In this document: piece by piece, positions 18,692-28,458 of the stretch | Layout: each line of letters opens with the position of its first letter | Position numbering within the stretch: position 1 is the first letter of the stretch | Origin: UBA4742 sp963773335 | GTDB taxonomy: Bacteria > Actinomycetota > Acidimicrobiia > Acidimicrobiales > Acidimicrobilacustridaceae | Assembly (NCBI GenBank): GCA_963773335.1 | Contig: CAVZAT010000006.1 | Span: 310,001 to 374,000, forward strand | DNA length: 64,000 nt | Direction: 5' to 3' | Program-made: the position numbers and the translations under genes | Notes under the pieces: generated by a model | Told to the model about the DNA's origin: nothing | The model's database searches: none | Seen by the model: the letters and a program-made list of their open reading frames with translations, nothing else

Positions 18692-20312
18692 GTGATCCGA
18701 TCCCGGTCATGTCGCCGCGCTGGCGGGCGTGCTGGTCGTCCTGCTCGGTTGGGCGTGTGCTCCGGCGGCGTCAGCAGCGTCAGCCGGGCCGGCCGTCCCG
18801 GCCACGATCCGGTACCAGCCGCCAGTCGGGCCACCCGACGCGGTGCTCATCGGGCACTTCCGGCCGCCGCCGACGCCGTACGCGCCCGGGGATCGCGGGG
18901 TGGACTACGCCACGGCCCCCGGCACGCCCGTCGTGGCCTCGGCCGCCGGGCGGGTGCTGTTCGCCGGGCCGGTGGCGGGCACGTTGGCCATCACCGTGGT
19001 GCACCTCGACGGGCTGCGCACCTCGTATTCGTTCCTGGCCAGCGTGGCGGTCGTCGCCGGAGACGAGGTGGCCAAGGGCCAGGTCATCGCCACCACCGGC
19101 ACGTTCTTCCACTTCGGTGTCCGCGATCCCACCGGGACCTACCTCGATCCCGAGCGGCTGTTCGCCGGACGGATCGGCGTGCACTTGGTGCCGGGAGCCG
19201 ACGACGGACAGGCGCCGCTCGGCGCGGATGGCTTCAGCGTCGCCGGGGAGGTCCAGTCGTTGCTGGGGGTGGTGGCCGATCACCTGGCCGCCAGCGGTTC
19301 CCCGCCCCTGCTGGCGCTGAGCCATGAGCTGTTGGCCCTCAGCCCGTCGGTGTCGCTGGCGTCGCTGGCCGGCGAGCTGGAGGACTGGCGACGGTCCCAA
19401 CAGGGCTGCACGCCGGCCGGAGTGTCACCGCCGCCTCCCGGTCGCCGCATCGCCGTGTTGGTGGCGGGGGTCGGGTCCAACGACACGAACGCGTCGGTCG
19501 ACGACGTGGACACGGCCACGTTGGGCTACGCGGCCGGAGACGTGGTTCGCTTCTCGTACAACGGTGGTCGGGTGGCGGGCCGCCCGGCCACGCCCGGCGG
19601 GTTGGCCAGCTCGATCCCGCCCTCCGCGTACGGCCCGGCCGACACCGAGACCGACCTTCGTCCGGTGGCCGACCGGCTGGTCGCGCTCCTCGATCGGCTG
19701 GCCGCCCTGGCCCCGGGCGTGCCCATCGACGTGATCGCCCACTCCCAGGGCGGCGTGGTCGTGCACCTGGCGCTCGTCCAGGGCCACACCCAGCACGACC
19801 TGCCCGGCCAGCTGGGCACGGTGGTCACCCTCTCGAGCCCGCACCAAGGCACCGATCTGGCCACCGGGCTGGCCGCGTTGAGGGGCACGCCCGTCGGGGA
19901 CCTGGCGCTGCACACGACCCGGGATGTCGGCCTGCTGTCGCTCGATCCCGACAGCACCTCGCTGGCGCAGCTGAGCGAGACCTCCGACCTGACCCAGGAG
20001 CTGCGCCAGCCGCTGCCCGCCGGCGTCCACGTCCTGTCGATCGGAGCCAGCGGCGATCCGGTCGTGCCCTGGGTGCGGACCCGGACGCCGGGCGCCTCGA
20101 GCGCGCTCGTCCCCATGAACGGGTTCGACACCCACAGTGCCTTGCCCGGATCGGCCGCCGTCACCCGGGAGATCGCCTTGGCCCGGGCTGGCATGGGTAC
20201 GACCTGTGTGGGACTGGCCCAGGGCGTCGCCATGGTGGTGACCAGCCATCTGGTGGCCCAGAGCGAGGATGCGCTCGGCGCCGACCTGACCCTGGCCGCC
20301 GCCGGACCCTGA
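18692..20312 (+). CDS. Secreted fusion: degenerate M23 peptidase-like domain + lipase-like alpha/beta hydrolase
   Basis: The frame from GTG 18729 encodes 527 residues but lacks the basic start of a signal peptide. GTG 18692 (after GGGGAG) encodes MIRSR and, if one extra base near 18707 is removed, yields a standard Sec signal peptide (HVAALAGVLVVLLGW, cleavage after APAASA). Domain 1 (about residues 45-150) is LytM/M23-like, but the zinc HxxxD motif reads DRGVD (Asp codons at 18891 and 18903). HxH reads FFH, with only the second His kept (19110). Domain 2 has a lipase-like core with nucleophile Ser codon 19743 in VIAHSQGG, plus SSPHQGTD and a late His region (FDTHSAL). Probably an extracytoplasmic esterase/lipase with a non-catalytic wall-binding module. 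Confidence 0.75.
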
Positions 20313-20371
20313 CCCCGCGCGTGACCCGCGCCCTGATCCGATGCCGTGTCCCGATGTATCCGGGCCGACGG

Positions 20372-20401
20372 TTGGCCCGACGGCCGAGCCGTCCATAGAA
20401 T
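20372..20401 (+). promoter_or_regulatory. Predicted rpsB promoter
   Basis: TTGGCC (20372-20377), an 18-bp spacer and TAGAAT (20396-20401) lie about 140 nt upstream of rpsB. The remaining leader may hold the S2 autoregulatory site known from other bacteria; no specific structure was identified. Confidence 0.55.
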
Positions 20402-20540
20402 GGTCGACCGGCCCGCTTTCGGGTCGAATCGACGCCGGCACCTGCCCGGCCCGAGTCCATCTCCACCCGGACCTTCCCACGGTCGCCCTCGCCGGCGCTT
20501 GGTCCGGGCTTCGCGCAACCGTTGGGAAGGGAGACCACCC

Positions 20541-21593
20541 ATGGCACCCGTTGTGACCATGCGTCAGCTGCTCGAGGCCGGAGTCCACTTCGGTCACCAG
20601 ACCCGCCGCTGGAACCCGAAGATGAAGCGATTCATCCACGGCGAGCGCAACGGCATCTACATCATCGACCTCCAGCAGACGCTGGGTCGCATCGAGACGT
20701 CGTACGGCTTCATCCGCGACCTCGTGGGCGACGACGGCACGGTGCTGTTCGTGGGCACCAAGAAGCAGGCCCAGGACGCGGTGCAGTCCTACGCCGAGAA
20801 GTGCGGCATGCCCTATGTCAACGAGCGCTGGCTGGGCGGCATGCTCACCAACTTCGAGACGATCTCCAAGCGCGTGTCGAAGATGAAGGACTACCAGCGC
20901 ATGCGCGAGTCGGGCGAGTTCGAGGCCATGCCCAAGAAGGAAGCCCTCCTGATCGGTCGCGAGCTCGAGAAGCTCGAGCGCAACCTGGGTGGCATCCGGC
21001 GCATGGAGCGCCTGCCCGACGCCATCTTCGTGCTGGACACGAACAAGGAAGACATCGCGGTGACCGAGGCGAACAAGCTCGGCATTCCCATCGTGGCCGT
21101 GGTCGACACCAACTGCGACCCCGACATCATCCAGTACGTGATCCCGGGCAACGACGACGCCATCCGCTCCGGCATGCTCATGTGCCGGGTGATCGCCGAC
21201 GCCGTGGAGGAGGGGCGCTTCATCGCCTCCCGCCGCCACGGCAACGGTGCCGGCCCGGCGCTCACGCGCAGCGAGGAGCAGGAGGCCGAAGTCGCCGCCC
21301 AGCAGGCTGAGGCCCGCCGTCAGGCGGCGTTGGCCGCCCAGGAGCGCGAGGCCCGCCTGGCCGCGCGGGCCACCGGCTCGGGCGAGCAGAGCGCCGTCGA
21401 GAACGCGGCACTCGCCGATCCGGTGACCGCCGACCCCGGTCTCAGTGCCGAGAACGCGCAGAACCTGCTCGACGACGCCGCGGCCGGACAGACCGGGGCT
21501 GCGCCCGAGATCGCCCCGTCCACCGCCGATGCCGGCCCCGCCGACGAACCCCCCGCGACCGGCGAGGTCGTGGTCGCCGCCGAGGAGGCCTGA
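20541..21593 (+). CDS. rpsB: 30S ribosomal protein S2 with long C-terminal tail
   Basis: A 350-residue S2; the core (MRQLLEAGVHFGHQTRRWNPKM, GTKKQAQDAV, ERWLGGMLTNF, PIVAVVDTNCDPD) fills about the first 235 residues, the normal family length. About 100 extra residues follow: a Glu/Gln/Ala/Arg-rich helical stretch and an Ala/Pro-rich acidic tail. ATG 20541 is preceded by AAGGGAG. It is first in the rpsB-tsf-pyrH-frr run. Confidence 0.96.
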   Translation: MAPVVTMRQLLEAGVHFGHQTRRWNPKMKRFIHGERNGIYIIDLQQTLGRIETSYGFIRDLVGDDGTVLFVGTKKQAQDAVQSYAEKCGMPYVNERWLGGMLTNFETISKRVSKMKDYQRMRESGEFEAMPKKEALLIGRELEKLERNLGGIRRMERLPDAIFVLDTNKEDIAVTEANKLGIPIVAVVDTNCDPDIIQYVIPGNDDAIRSGMLMCRVIADAVEEGRFIASRRHGNGAGPALTRSEEQEAEVAAQQAEARRQAALAAQEREARLAARATGSGEQSAVENAALADPVTADPGLSAENAQNLLDDAAAGQTGAAPEIAPSTADAGPADEPPATGEVVVAAEEA

Positions 21594-21595
21594 GC

Positions 21596-22390
21596 ATGCC
21601 CGACTTCACCGCCAAGGATGTCCAGGCGCTTCGCCAGGCCACCGGGGCCGGCATGATGGATGCGAAGAAGGCGCTGCAGGAGAACGACGGTCACATGGAC
21701 GAGGCCGCCCAGTGGCTCCGCGAGAAGGGCCTGGCCAAGGTGGCCAAGCTCGGCGACCGGGAGAACACGCAGGGTTCGGTGGCCGTGGTGGTCGACGGCA
21801 ACCTCGGTGCCATCGTCGAGCTCAAGAGTGAGACCGACTTCGCGGCCAAGTCCGACGACTTCACCTCGCTCACCCAGGATCTGGCCGAGCTCGTGCTGGC
21901 CAAGGGCACCGAGGCCGTCTACGAGCGGGCCACCGAGCTCGAGGACCTCAAGATCGCCAAGAAGGAGAACATCGAGCTGGGCCGGGTCGTGCGCTTCGAG
22001 GCCGGCGAGGGCTCCCTGCTCGACTCCTACCTGCACATCCAGGACGGCCGCGGCGTCAACGCAGTGCTGGTCGAACTGGCTGGGGGCAACCGCGAGCTGG
22101 CCCACGACGTGGCCGTGCACATCGCCTTCGCCAAGCCGCCCTACCTGACCCGCGACGAGGTCCCGGCCGACGACATCGACAAGGAGCGTCAGGCTCTGCT
22201 CGACATCACCAAGGCCGAGGGCAAGCCCGAGCAGGCGTGGCCCAAGATCGTCGAGGGCCGCCTCAACGCCTGGTTCAAGGATCGGGTGCTGCTCGAGCAG
22301 GGCTTCGTCCGCGACGACAAGACCTCGATCACCCAGCTGCTGGGGGGCGCCACCATCGTGCGCTTCGCCCAGGTCTACATCGGCTCGTGA
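21596..22390 (+). CDS. tsf: Elongation factor Ts
   Basis: A 264-residue nucleotide-exchange factor for EF-Tu. The N-terminal UBA-like domain (DVQALRQATGAGMMDAKKAL) is typical, as are VVDGNLGAIVELKSETDFAA and DVAVHIAFAKPPYL. It ends with the usual SITQLLGGATIVRFAQ segment. It begins 2 nt after the rpsB stop, so it is co-transcribed. Confidence 0.97.
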   Translation: MPDFTAKDVQALRQATGAGMMDAKKALQENDGHMDEAAQWLREKGLAKVAKLGDRENTQGSVAVVVDGNLGAIVELKSETDFAAKSDDFTSLTQDLAELVLAKGTEAVYERATELEDLKIAKKENIELGRVVRFEAGEGSLLDSYLHIQDGRGVNAVLVELAGGNRELAHDVAVHIAFAKPPYLTRDEVPADDIDKERQALLDITKAEGKPEQAWPKIVEGRLNAWFKDRVLLEQGFVRDDKTSITQLLGGATIVRFAQVYIGS

Positions 22391-22414
22391 CCGACCGGCC
22401 GGGCCGGCGCGCCC

Positions 22415-23173
<759 letters not shown>

Positions 23174-23264
23174 GGGATCCCGAAAGGGCCGCTATTGGCG
23201 GTAGCGTCGGCGGCATCGCCCCGTCGCACCGCGCCGCGAGCCCTACCCATCAAGGAGCGTGTCG

Positions 23265-23834
23265 GTGAGCGCAGAGCTGGCCGAGTTGATCCTCACCGAC
23301 GTCACCGAGAAGATGGCCAAGGCGGTCGCGCACTCGCGGGCCGATTTCGCCAGCGTGCGCACGGGTCGAGCCGCCCCGGCGCTGGTCGAGAAGATCTCGG
23401 TGGAGTACTACGGCACCGAGACCCCGTTGCAACAGCTGGCCGGGTTCCAGGTCCCCGAGGCTCGTCAGTTGCTGATCACCCCCTATGACAAGTCGTCGAT
23501 GGGTGCCATCGAGAAGGCCATCCAGCAGTCCGACCTGGGGCTCAACCCCAGCAACGACGGGGTCTCGATCCGGCTCAGCTTCCCGCCGCTGACCACCGAG
23601 CGCCGCAAGGACCTGGCCAAGGTGGTTCGGGGTATGGCCGAGGATGGGAAGGTGAGTCTGCGCAACCTGCGCCGCGCCGCCCGCCACGAGCTCGACGCCT
23701 TGGAGAAGGCCGGCGACCTGTCCAGCGACGAACTGGCCCGGGCCGGCAAGGAGCTCGACCGGATCATCCACGTTCACGAGGCCGACATCGACCAGGCGCT
23801 GGCGGCCAAGGAACAGGAGCTCTTGGAGGGCTGA
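23265..23834 (+). CDS. frr: Ribosome-recycling factor
   Basis: A 189-residue RRF with conserved RTGRAAPALVEKISVEYYG, PLQQLAGFQVPEARQLLI and LTTERRKDLAKVVRGMAEDGKVSLRNLRRAA. Two adjacent GTG codons are possible. GTG 23265 is 7 nt after the AAGGAG at 23252-23257, whereas GTG 23259 is only 1 nt away, so 23265 is chosen. Its stop overlaps the start of cdsA. Confidence 0.95.
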   Translation: MSAELAELILTDVTEKMAKAVAHSRADFASVRTGRAAPALVEKISVEYYGTETPLQQLAGFQVPEARQLLITPYDKSSMGAIEKAIQQSDLGLNPSNDGVSIRLSFPPLTTERRKDLAKVVRGMAEDGKVSLRNLRRAARHELDALEKAGDLSSDELARAGKELDRIIHVHEADIDQALAAKEQELLEG

Positions 23835-25510
23835 TGGCTGACGATCCCCACCTCGAGGGCCACGACGACACCCCGGCGACCGCCGATCCCACCGAAGGCG
23901 TCCGGCTGATCAAGCCCGACGAGGCGGCGGAGGTCGTCGAGACCGGCCGGGCGGTCAAGCGCCGGGCCAGCGACGAGCCCCGATACGGGGATCGGCCCGA
24001 GCCGCCGGGCGGTCCCCGGCCCAGCCTGCGATTCCCCCTGGCCGACTCCGCCGATCCCAGCCTCATCGTGCGGCCCCGCGTGGCCGCGGTCGACCCCCAT
24101 CGGGCCGACGATCCGCCGGCGCGATCCGGTTCGGACGAGGGCGACGATCCGGAAGGAGGCCTCATCTCGTTGCCCATCAGTGGCTCGGTGGAGCTCCCGC
24201 ACTGGACCGAGCCGGGCACCGGCGAGGTGCCCCGGGTGATCATCGGGGTGGACGACGACCCCGACGACGACGCCCGCTGGGCCGCCTTCCGCGACCAGGG
24301 TCCCCGTTGGCGCGACCAGAGCACCGACTGGGGCCAGGGCGACGACACTGGCGTGGCCGACCTGATCGGCGACCAGGACGCAGGCGAGACCTACGGGGCT
24401 CTCGACACCACCGACCGGCCCACGGCGCAGGAGTTCCTGACCTTCGAGGACCTCGAGGTCCCCCACTCCGAGCTTCCCACCGCGCCCGCTCGGGGCTCGT
24501 TCGACGATCCCATCCGGATCTCGAGCGAGCCGGCCCGCCCGCCGGCCCCGCCCACCGCCCCTTCGGGCGTGTCGCGGGGTCCGGTGGCCGCCGCGGGGGC
24601 TGCGGGAGCGGCCAGTGGCGCTCCGCGACGCCGCACTGCCCGTCGTGGCCCGGGCGATCCGCCGCCCGGCGGTCCCCGTCACTCGGCCGACACCCCGCCG
24701 CCGGCTGGGCGCGACATCCCGACCGCGGTGTCGGTGGGGCTGGCCATCGTCGCCTTGGCCCTGATCCTGTTCCACTTCGGCCCGGCCTTCACGATGGTGC
24801 TGGTGTTCGCCATCGTGGCGCTGGCCGGCGCCGAGTTCTTCACCGCGGCTCGCCGCGGCGGGTTCCGCCCGGCCACCCTGCTGGGTTTGACCGCCGTCGC
24901 CGCTATGCCCCTGGCCACCTACTGGCGCGGTGAACCCGCCATCGTGCTGGTCCTGTTCCTGACCGTGGCCTTCGGCCTGCTGTGGTTCATCCTGGGCCTC
25001 GGTCCGGACGCCACCATCAACCTCGGCGTCACCTTGCTGGGCACGGTCTACGTGGGAGTCCTGGGGTCGTTCGCCGCCCTGATCCTCAAGATCCCGGCCC
25101 AGGGTGTCAGCATCCTGTTGGTGGCGGTGGCCGGCGCCGTGCTCTATGACGTCGGGGGCTTCGTCGTGGGCCGGCGATTCGGCCACACACCCCTCACCTC
25201 GGTCAGCCCCAACAAGACGGTCGAAGGCCTCGGTGCCGGGCTGGTGGCTTCCGTGCTCGGCGTGCTGATCTTCGCCGTGGTGTTCGGGTTCGGGCCCTTC
25301 AGCGTGGGCCAGGCCCTGGTGTTCGGCGTGGCCGTGGCGGTGGCAGGGGCCCTGGGCGACCTGGCCGAGTCGGTGCTCAAGCGTGATCTGGGGATCAAGG
25401 ACATGGGCAGCTTGATCCCGGGCCACGGCGGCGTGCTGGATCGCTTCGACGGACTCCTGTTCGTGTTGCCGACGGCCTACTACGCGGCCCGGGCCATGCA
25501 CCTGGTCTGA
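23834..25510 (+). CDS. cdsA: CDP-diacylglycerol synthase with a ~290-residue N-terminal extension
   Basis: The C-terminal 270 residues are a membrane-embedded phosphatidate cytidylyltransferase with about 8 helices and the signature ending SVLKRDLGIKDMGSLIPGH then GGVLDRFDG. It makes CDP-diacylglycerol for phospholipid synthesis. The preceding 290 residues are unusual: hydrophilic, rich in Asp, Pro and Ala, with conserved-looking islands (LIPGH-like motifs absent; HWTEPGTGEVPRVIIGVDDD and RPTAQEFLTFEDLEVP present) and a basic RRRTARRG patch before the first helix. ATG 23834 overlaps the frr stop, so the extension is translated as part of the operon and uses normal codon bias. Typical CdsA is about 260-300 residues. 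Confidence 0.92.
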   Translation: MADDPHLEGHDDTPATADPTEGVRLIKPDEAAEVVETGRAVKRRASDEPRYGDRPEPPGGPRPSLRFPLADSADPSLIVRPRVAAVDPHRADDPPARSGSDEGDDPEGGLISLPISGSVELPHWTEPGTGEVPRVIIGVDDDPDDDARWAAFRDQGPRWRDQSTDWGQGDDTGVADLIGDQDAGETYGALDTTDRPTAQEFLTFEDLEVPHSELPTAPARGSFDDPIRISSEPARPPAPPTAPSGVSRGPVAAAGAAGAASGAPRRRTARRGPGDPPPGGPRHSADTPPPAGRDIPTAVSVGLAIVALALILFHFGPAFTMVLVFAIVALAGAEFFTAARRGGFRPATLLGLTAVAAMPLATYWRGEPAIVLVLFLTVAFGLLWFILGLGPDATINLGVTLLGTVYVGVLGSFAALILKIPAQGVSILLVAVAGAVLYDVGGFVVGRRFGHTPLTSVSPNKTVEGLGAGLVASVLGVLIFAVVFGFGPFSVGQALVFGVAVAVAGALGDLAESVLKRDLGIKDMGSLIPGHGGVLDRFDGLLFVLPTAYYAARAMHLV

Positions 25511-25658
25511 TTGGCTCTTCGGTCGGCCAGCCTCCGCGGGGGCGCTTCGCCATCCGGGTTCCAGCTGGTGAGCGGCTGCGCCCTGCTCCGCCGCCCTGTG
25601 CCGGTCGGCAAGCCCCGTGCCGCGGTGTGCCCGCCGTGTTCCGGGGCGGGGTGGTCGG

Positions 25659-25664
25659 TAGGCT
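25659..25664 (+). promoter_or_regulatory. -10 box (TAGGCT) upstream of dxr
   Basis: TAGGCT ends 6 nt before the dxr ATG at 25671, the tightest of the leaderless arrangements. The preceding 148 nt after cdsA hold no gene. Confidence 0.55.
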
Positions 25665-25670
25665 GGGACC

Positions 25671-26858
25671 ATGTCGGGGAGCCGCGTCGCCATCGCCGGG
25701 TGCACCGGTTCCATCGGCACCCAGACCTTGGACGTGCTGGCGGCCGAGCCCGACCGCTACGAGCTGACCGCCCTGGGCGCTAGCGGACGCCAGGTCGAGC
25801 CCCTCGTGGGGCTGGCTCGATCGACCGGGGCCAAGGTGGTGGCCGTCGACTCCGACGAGCGAGCCACCGAGATCGCCTCGCGGCTCCCGGAGTGCGAGGT
25901 CCGGGCCGGCGCCGGCGCGTTGGCCAGCCTGGCCACTGAAGCCGATGTGGTGGTCAACGGGGTGGTGGGCTTCGCCGGGCTCTCGGTCACGCTGGCCACC
26001 CTGGAGGCCGGTCGTCGACTTGCCCTGGCCAACAAGGAGTCGCTCATCGCTGCCGGTCCGCTGGTCCAGCAGGCCCGGCGCACGCCCGGCGCCGAGCTGG
26101 TGCCGGTGGACAGCGAGCATGGAGCCATCCACCAATGCCTGCGGGCCAACGACAACCCGGCGCGGGTGGCCGAGCTGGTGGTGACCGCCAGCGGGGGACC
26201 GTTCCGGGGTCGCAACGCCGCGGAGCTGGCCCAGGTCACCATCGACGACGCCCTGGCGCACCCCACCTGGTCCATGGGTCCCAAGATCACGGTCGACTCC
26301 TCCACCCTCATGAACAAAGGCCTCGAGGTGATCGAGGCCCACGAGCTGTTCGGTGAGCCCGCCGGCGTCGACGGAGTGGGGCTGGGGTTCGACCAGATCC
26401 GGGTCGTGGTCCACCCTCAGTCCATCGTGCACTCCATGGTCACCTACGTCGACGGGTCGACCATCGCCCAGCTCTCCCGACCCGACATGCGCTTGCCCAT
26501 CGGCTACGCCCTGGCCTTTCCGGACCGTTCGACCACCCCGTTCGGGGCCATCGACTGGACCGTTCTGGGGCGCCTCGACTTCGAACCCCCCGACCTCGAC
26601 GCCTTCGCCTGCCTGGGCCTGGCCTATGCCGCCGGCCGAGCCGGGGGCACCGTGCCGGCCTGGCTCAACGCGGCCAACGAGGTGGCCGTGGCCGGGTTCC
26701 TGGACGGCCGCATCCGCTGGAACCAGATCGCCCCGGTCCTGGCCGAGGTGCTCGAGCTCCACGACGGCACGCCAGCGGCGGATGTCCCGACCGTGGTCGA
26801 TGTCGACCACCGCGCCCGTGCCGCCACCTGGCGCGCCATCGAGAGGATCTCCTCGTGA
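25671..26858 (+). CDS. dxr: 1-deoxy-D-xylulose 5-phosphate reductoisomerase
   Basis: A 395-residue MEP-pathway enzyme converting DXP to MEP with NADPH. Visible are the nucleotide-binding start VAIAGCTGSIGTQTLDVL, NKESLIAAG, VDSEHGAIHQCL with the metal-binding Asp and Glu, TASGGPFRG, HPTWSMGPKITVDSSTLMNK and the VHPQSIVHSMVTYVDGS loop. It overlaps the following site-2 protease gene. Together with ispG downstream it shows use of the MEP isoprenoid pathway. Confidence 0.97.
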   Translation: MSGSRVAIAGCTGSIGTQTLDVLAAEPDRYELTALGASGRQVEPLVGLARSTGAKVVAVDSDERATEIASRLPECEVRAGAGALASLATEADVVVNGVVGFAGLSVTLATLEAGRRLALANKESLIAAGPLVQQARRTPGAELVPVDSEHGAIHQCLRANDNPARVAELVVTASGGPFRGRNAAELAQVTIDDALAHPTWSMGPKITVDSSTLMNKGLEVIEAHELFGEPAGVDGVGLGFDQIRVVVHPQSIVHSMVTYVDGSTIAQLSRPDMRLPIGYALAFPDRSTTPFGAIDWTVLGRLDFEPPDLDAFACLGLAYAAGRAGGTVPAWLNAANEVAVAGFLDGRIRWNQIAPVLAEVLELHDGTPAADVPTVVDVDHRARAATWRAIERISS

Positions 26859-28424
26859 CCGACACCATCGATCCGGTCCTGGTTCCCGGCGGCCAGCACC
26901 CCTCGGCCGAACCGCCGACCACGGCCGACGAGCCGGCACGCGAGTCGCGGCTCCTGCCCCTGGTCGCGGCGGCGGCGGGGGTCCTGCTGCTGGTGCGCCT
27001 CACCGGCTGGTGGGGGCTGGTCGTGGTGGTGGGCCTGGTCGTGTCGATCGTCTTGCACGAGTTCGGTCACTACCTCACGGCCAAGCAGGCCGGCATGAAG
27101 GTCACCGAGTTCTTCGTCGGGTTCGGTCCAAAGCTGTTCTCGTTCACGCGGGGTGAGACGACCTACGGCGTGAAGCCCTTCCCCCTGGGCGCCTACGTGC
27201 GCATCATCGGCATGAACGACATGGAAGACGTGGAGCCGGGTGACGCGGGGCGCACCTACCGCGAGAAGGGCTACTGGGCCCGCCTGCGCGTGGTGCTGGC
27301 CGGCCCCTTCACCAACCTGGCCATCGCCGTGGTGCTGTTGCTGGTGGCCTTCGGCGTCTTCGCCCAGCCCAGCGCCAAGGACTGGAGCGTGAAGTCGGTG
27401 GTGGCCGGCTCGGCGGCCGCCCAGGCAGGCATGCGCACGGGCGATCTCCTCGTCAGCGTGAACGGCCAGCCAGTCGGGGACTTCTCCCACGCCTTCGCCG
27501 ATACCGTCGAGCGCCATGCCGGCCACCCGATCACGCTGGTCGTGGTGCGCGACGGCAAGCAGGTCACGATGCACCCAACTGTCGGCTGGCAACTCGACGC
27601 CGCCGGGGCTGGGCCGTTGGCCCCCGTCCAGGAGGGTGACAAGGTCGTGGCGGTCGGGACGACCGCCGTCCAGGATTACGCCCAGACCCGGGCCGCCCTG
27701 ACCAAGGCGCCCAAGGGCACCACCCGGGTGACCTTCGAGCGCAACGGCTACAGCTACGCCACCACCGTGGCCACGCCGGTCACCCTGCCTGCGCAGGGAT
27801 CCAACGGCTTCCTCGGCATCGGGGCCACGTCCCGGTTCGAGCGCCTTGGCCCCTGGCAGACGGTGACCACGTCGGTCACCACCTTCGGGTCGATCGTCGC
27901 GGGTTCGGTGACCTCGCTCGGTCACTTCTTCTCGCCCTCCAGCCTGTCCAGCTACACGCACTACGTGCTCACCAACCAGGTGCCGGCCACGTCGGGCTCG
28001 ACGAACGCCAATCCGGCACCCATCGTGTCGCTGTCCAAGAACGAGCCGCCCCCCTCGGCCAGCCGCGGCTGAGGTCATGTCCTCGCCGGCCAACAACCGG
28101 CTGATGTCGATCATCGGCGTGGTGCGACTGGGATCCCAGACCGGCGCCACCCAGGGTCTGTTCGGCGTCATCATGCTGCTGGCGCTGATCAACATCTTCC
28201 TGGGCCTGCTCAACTTGTTGCCTCTGCTGCCCTTCGACGGGGGCCATGCCATCATCGCCACCTACGAGGCCATCCGCGAGAAGCTGAGCGGCCGCCCGTA
28301 CCGCGCCGACGTGGCCAAGTTGCTGCCCGTCACCTACGCCTTCATGGCCGTGCTGGCGCTGATCTTCCTCAGCACCAGCTACCTGGACATCGTCCATCCG
28401 GTCCACCTGCCACCGGGTCAATGA
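26855..28424 (+). CDS. rseP: RseP/site-2 zinc metalloprotease (one frameshift)
   Basis: Intramembrane protease that cleaves membrane-embedded regulators such as anti-sigma factors. The HExxH motif is in VLHEFGHYLTAKQAG, followed by FFVGFGPKLFSF and the YGVKPFPLGAYVRIIGM segment. Two PDZ-like stretches occupy the middle. The first frame ends at 28072, before the third zinc ligand. The next frame (28077 on) holds LNLLPLLPFDGGH, which carries that ligand, and the last helices. An extra C in the C-run at about 28048-28053 explains the break; removing it gives one protein of about 520 residues, somewhat long for the family. Start overlaps dxr. Confidence 0.9.
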
Positions 28425-28458
28425 TCGGCCCCGCCGCGCCAGACGTGACCGCGCGCCG

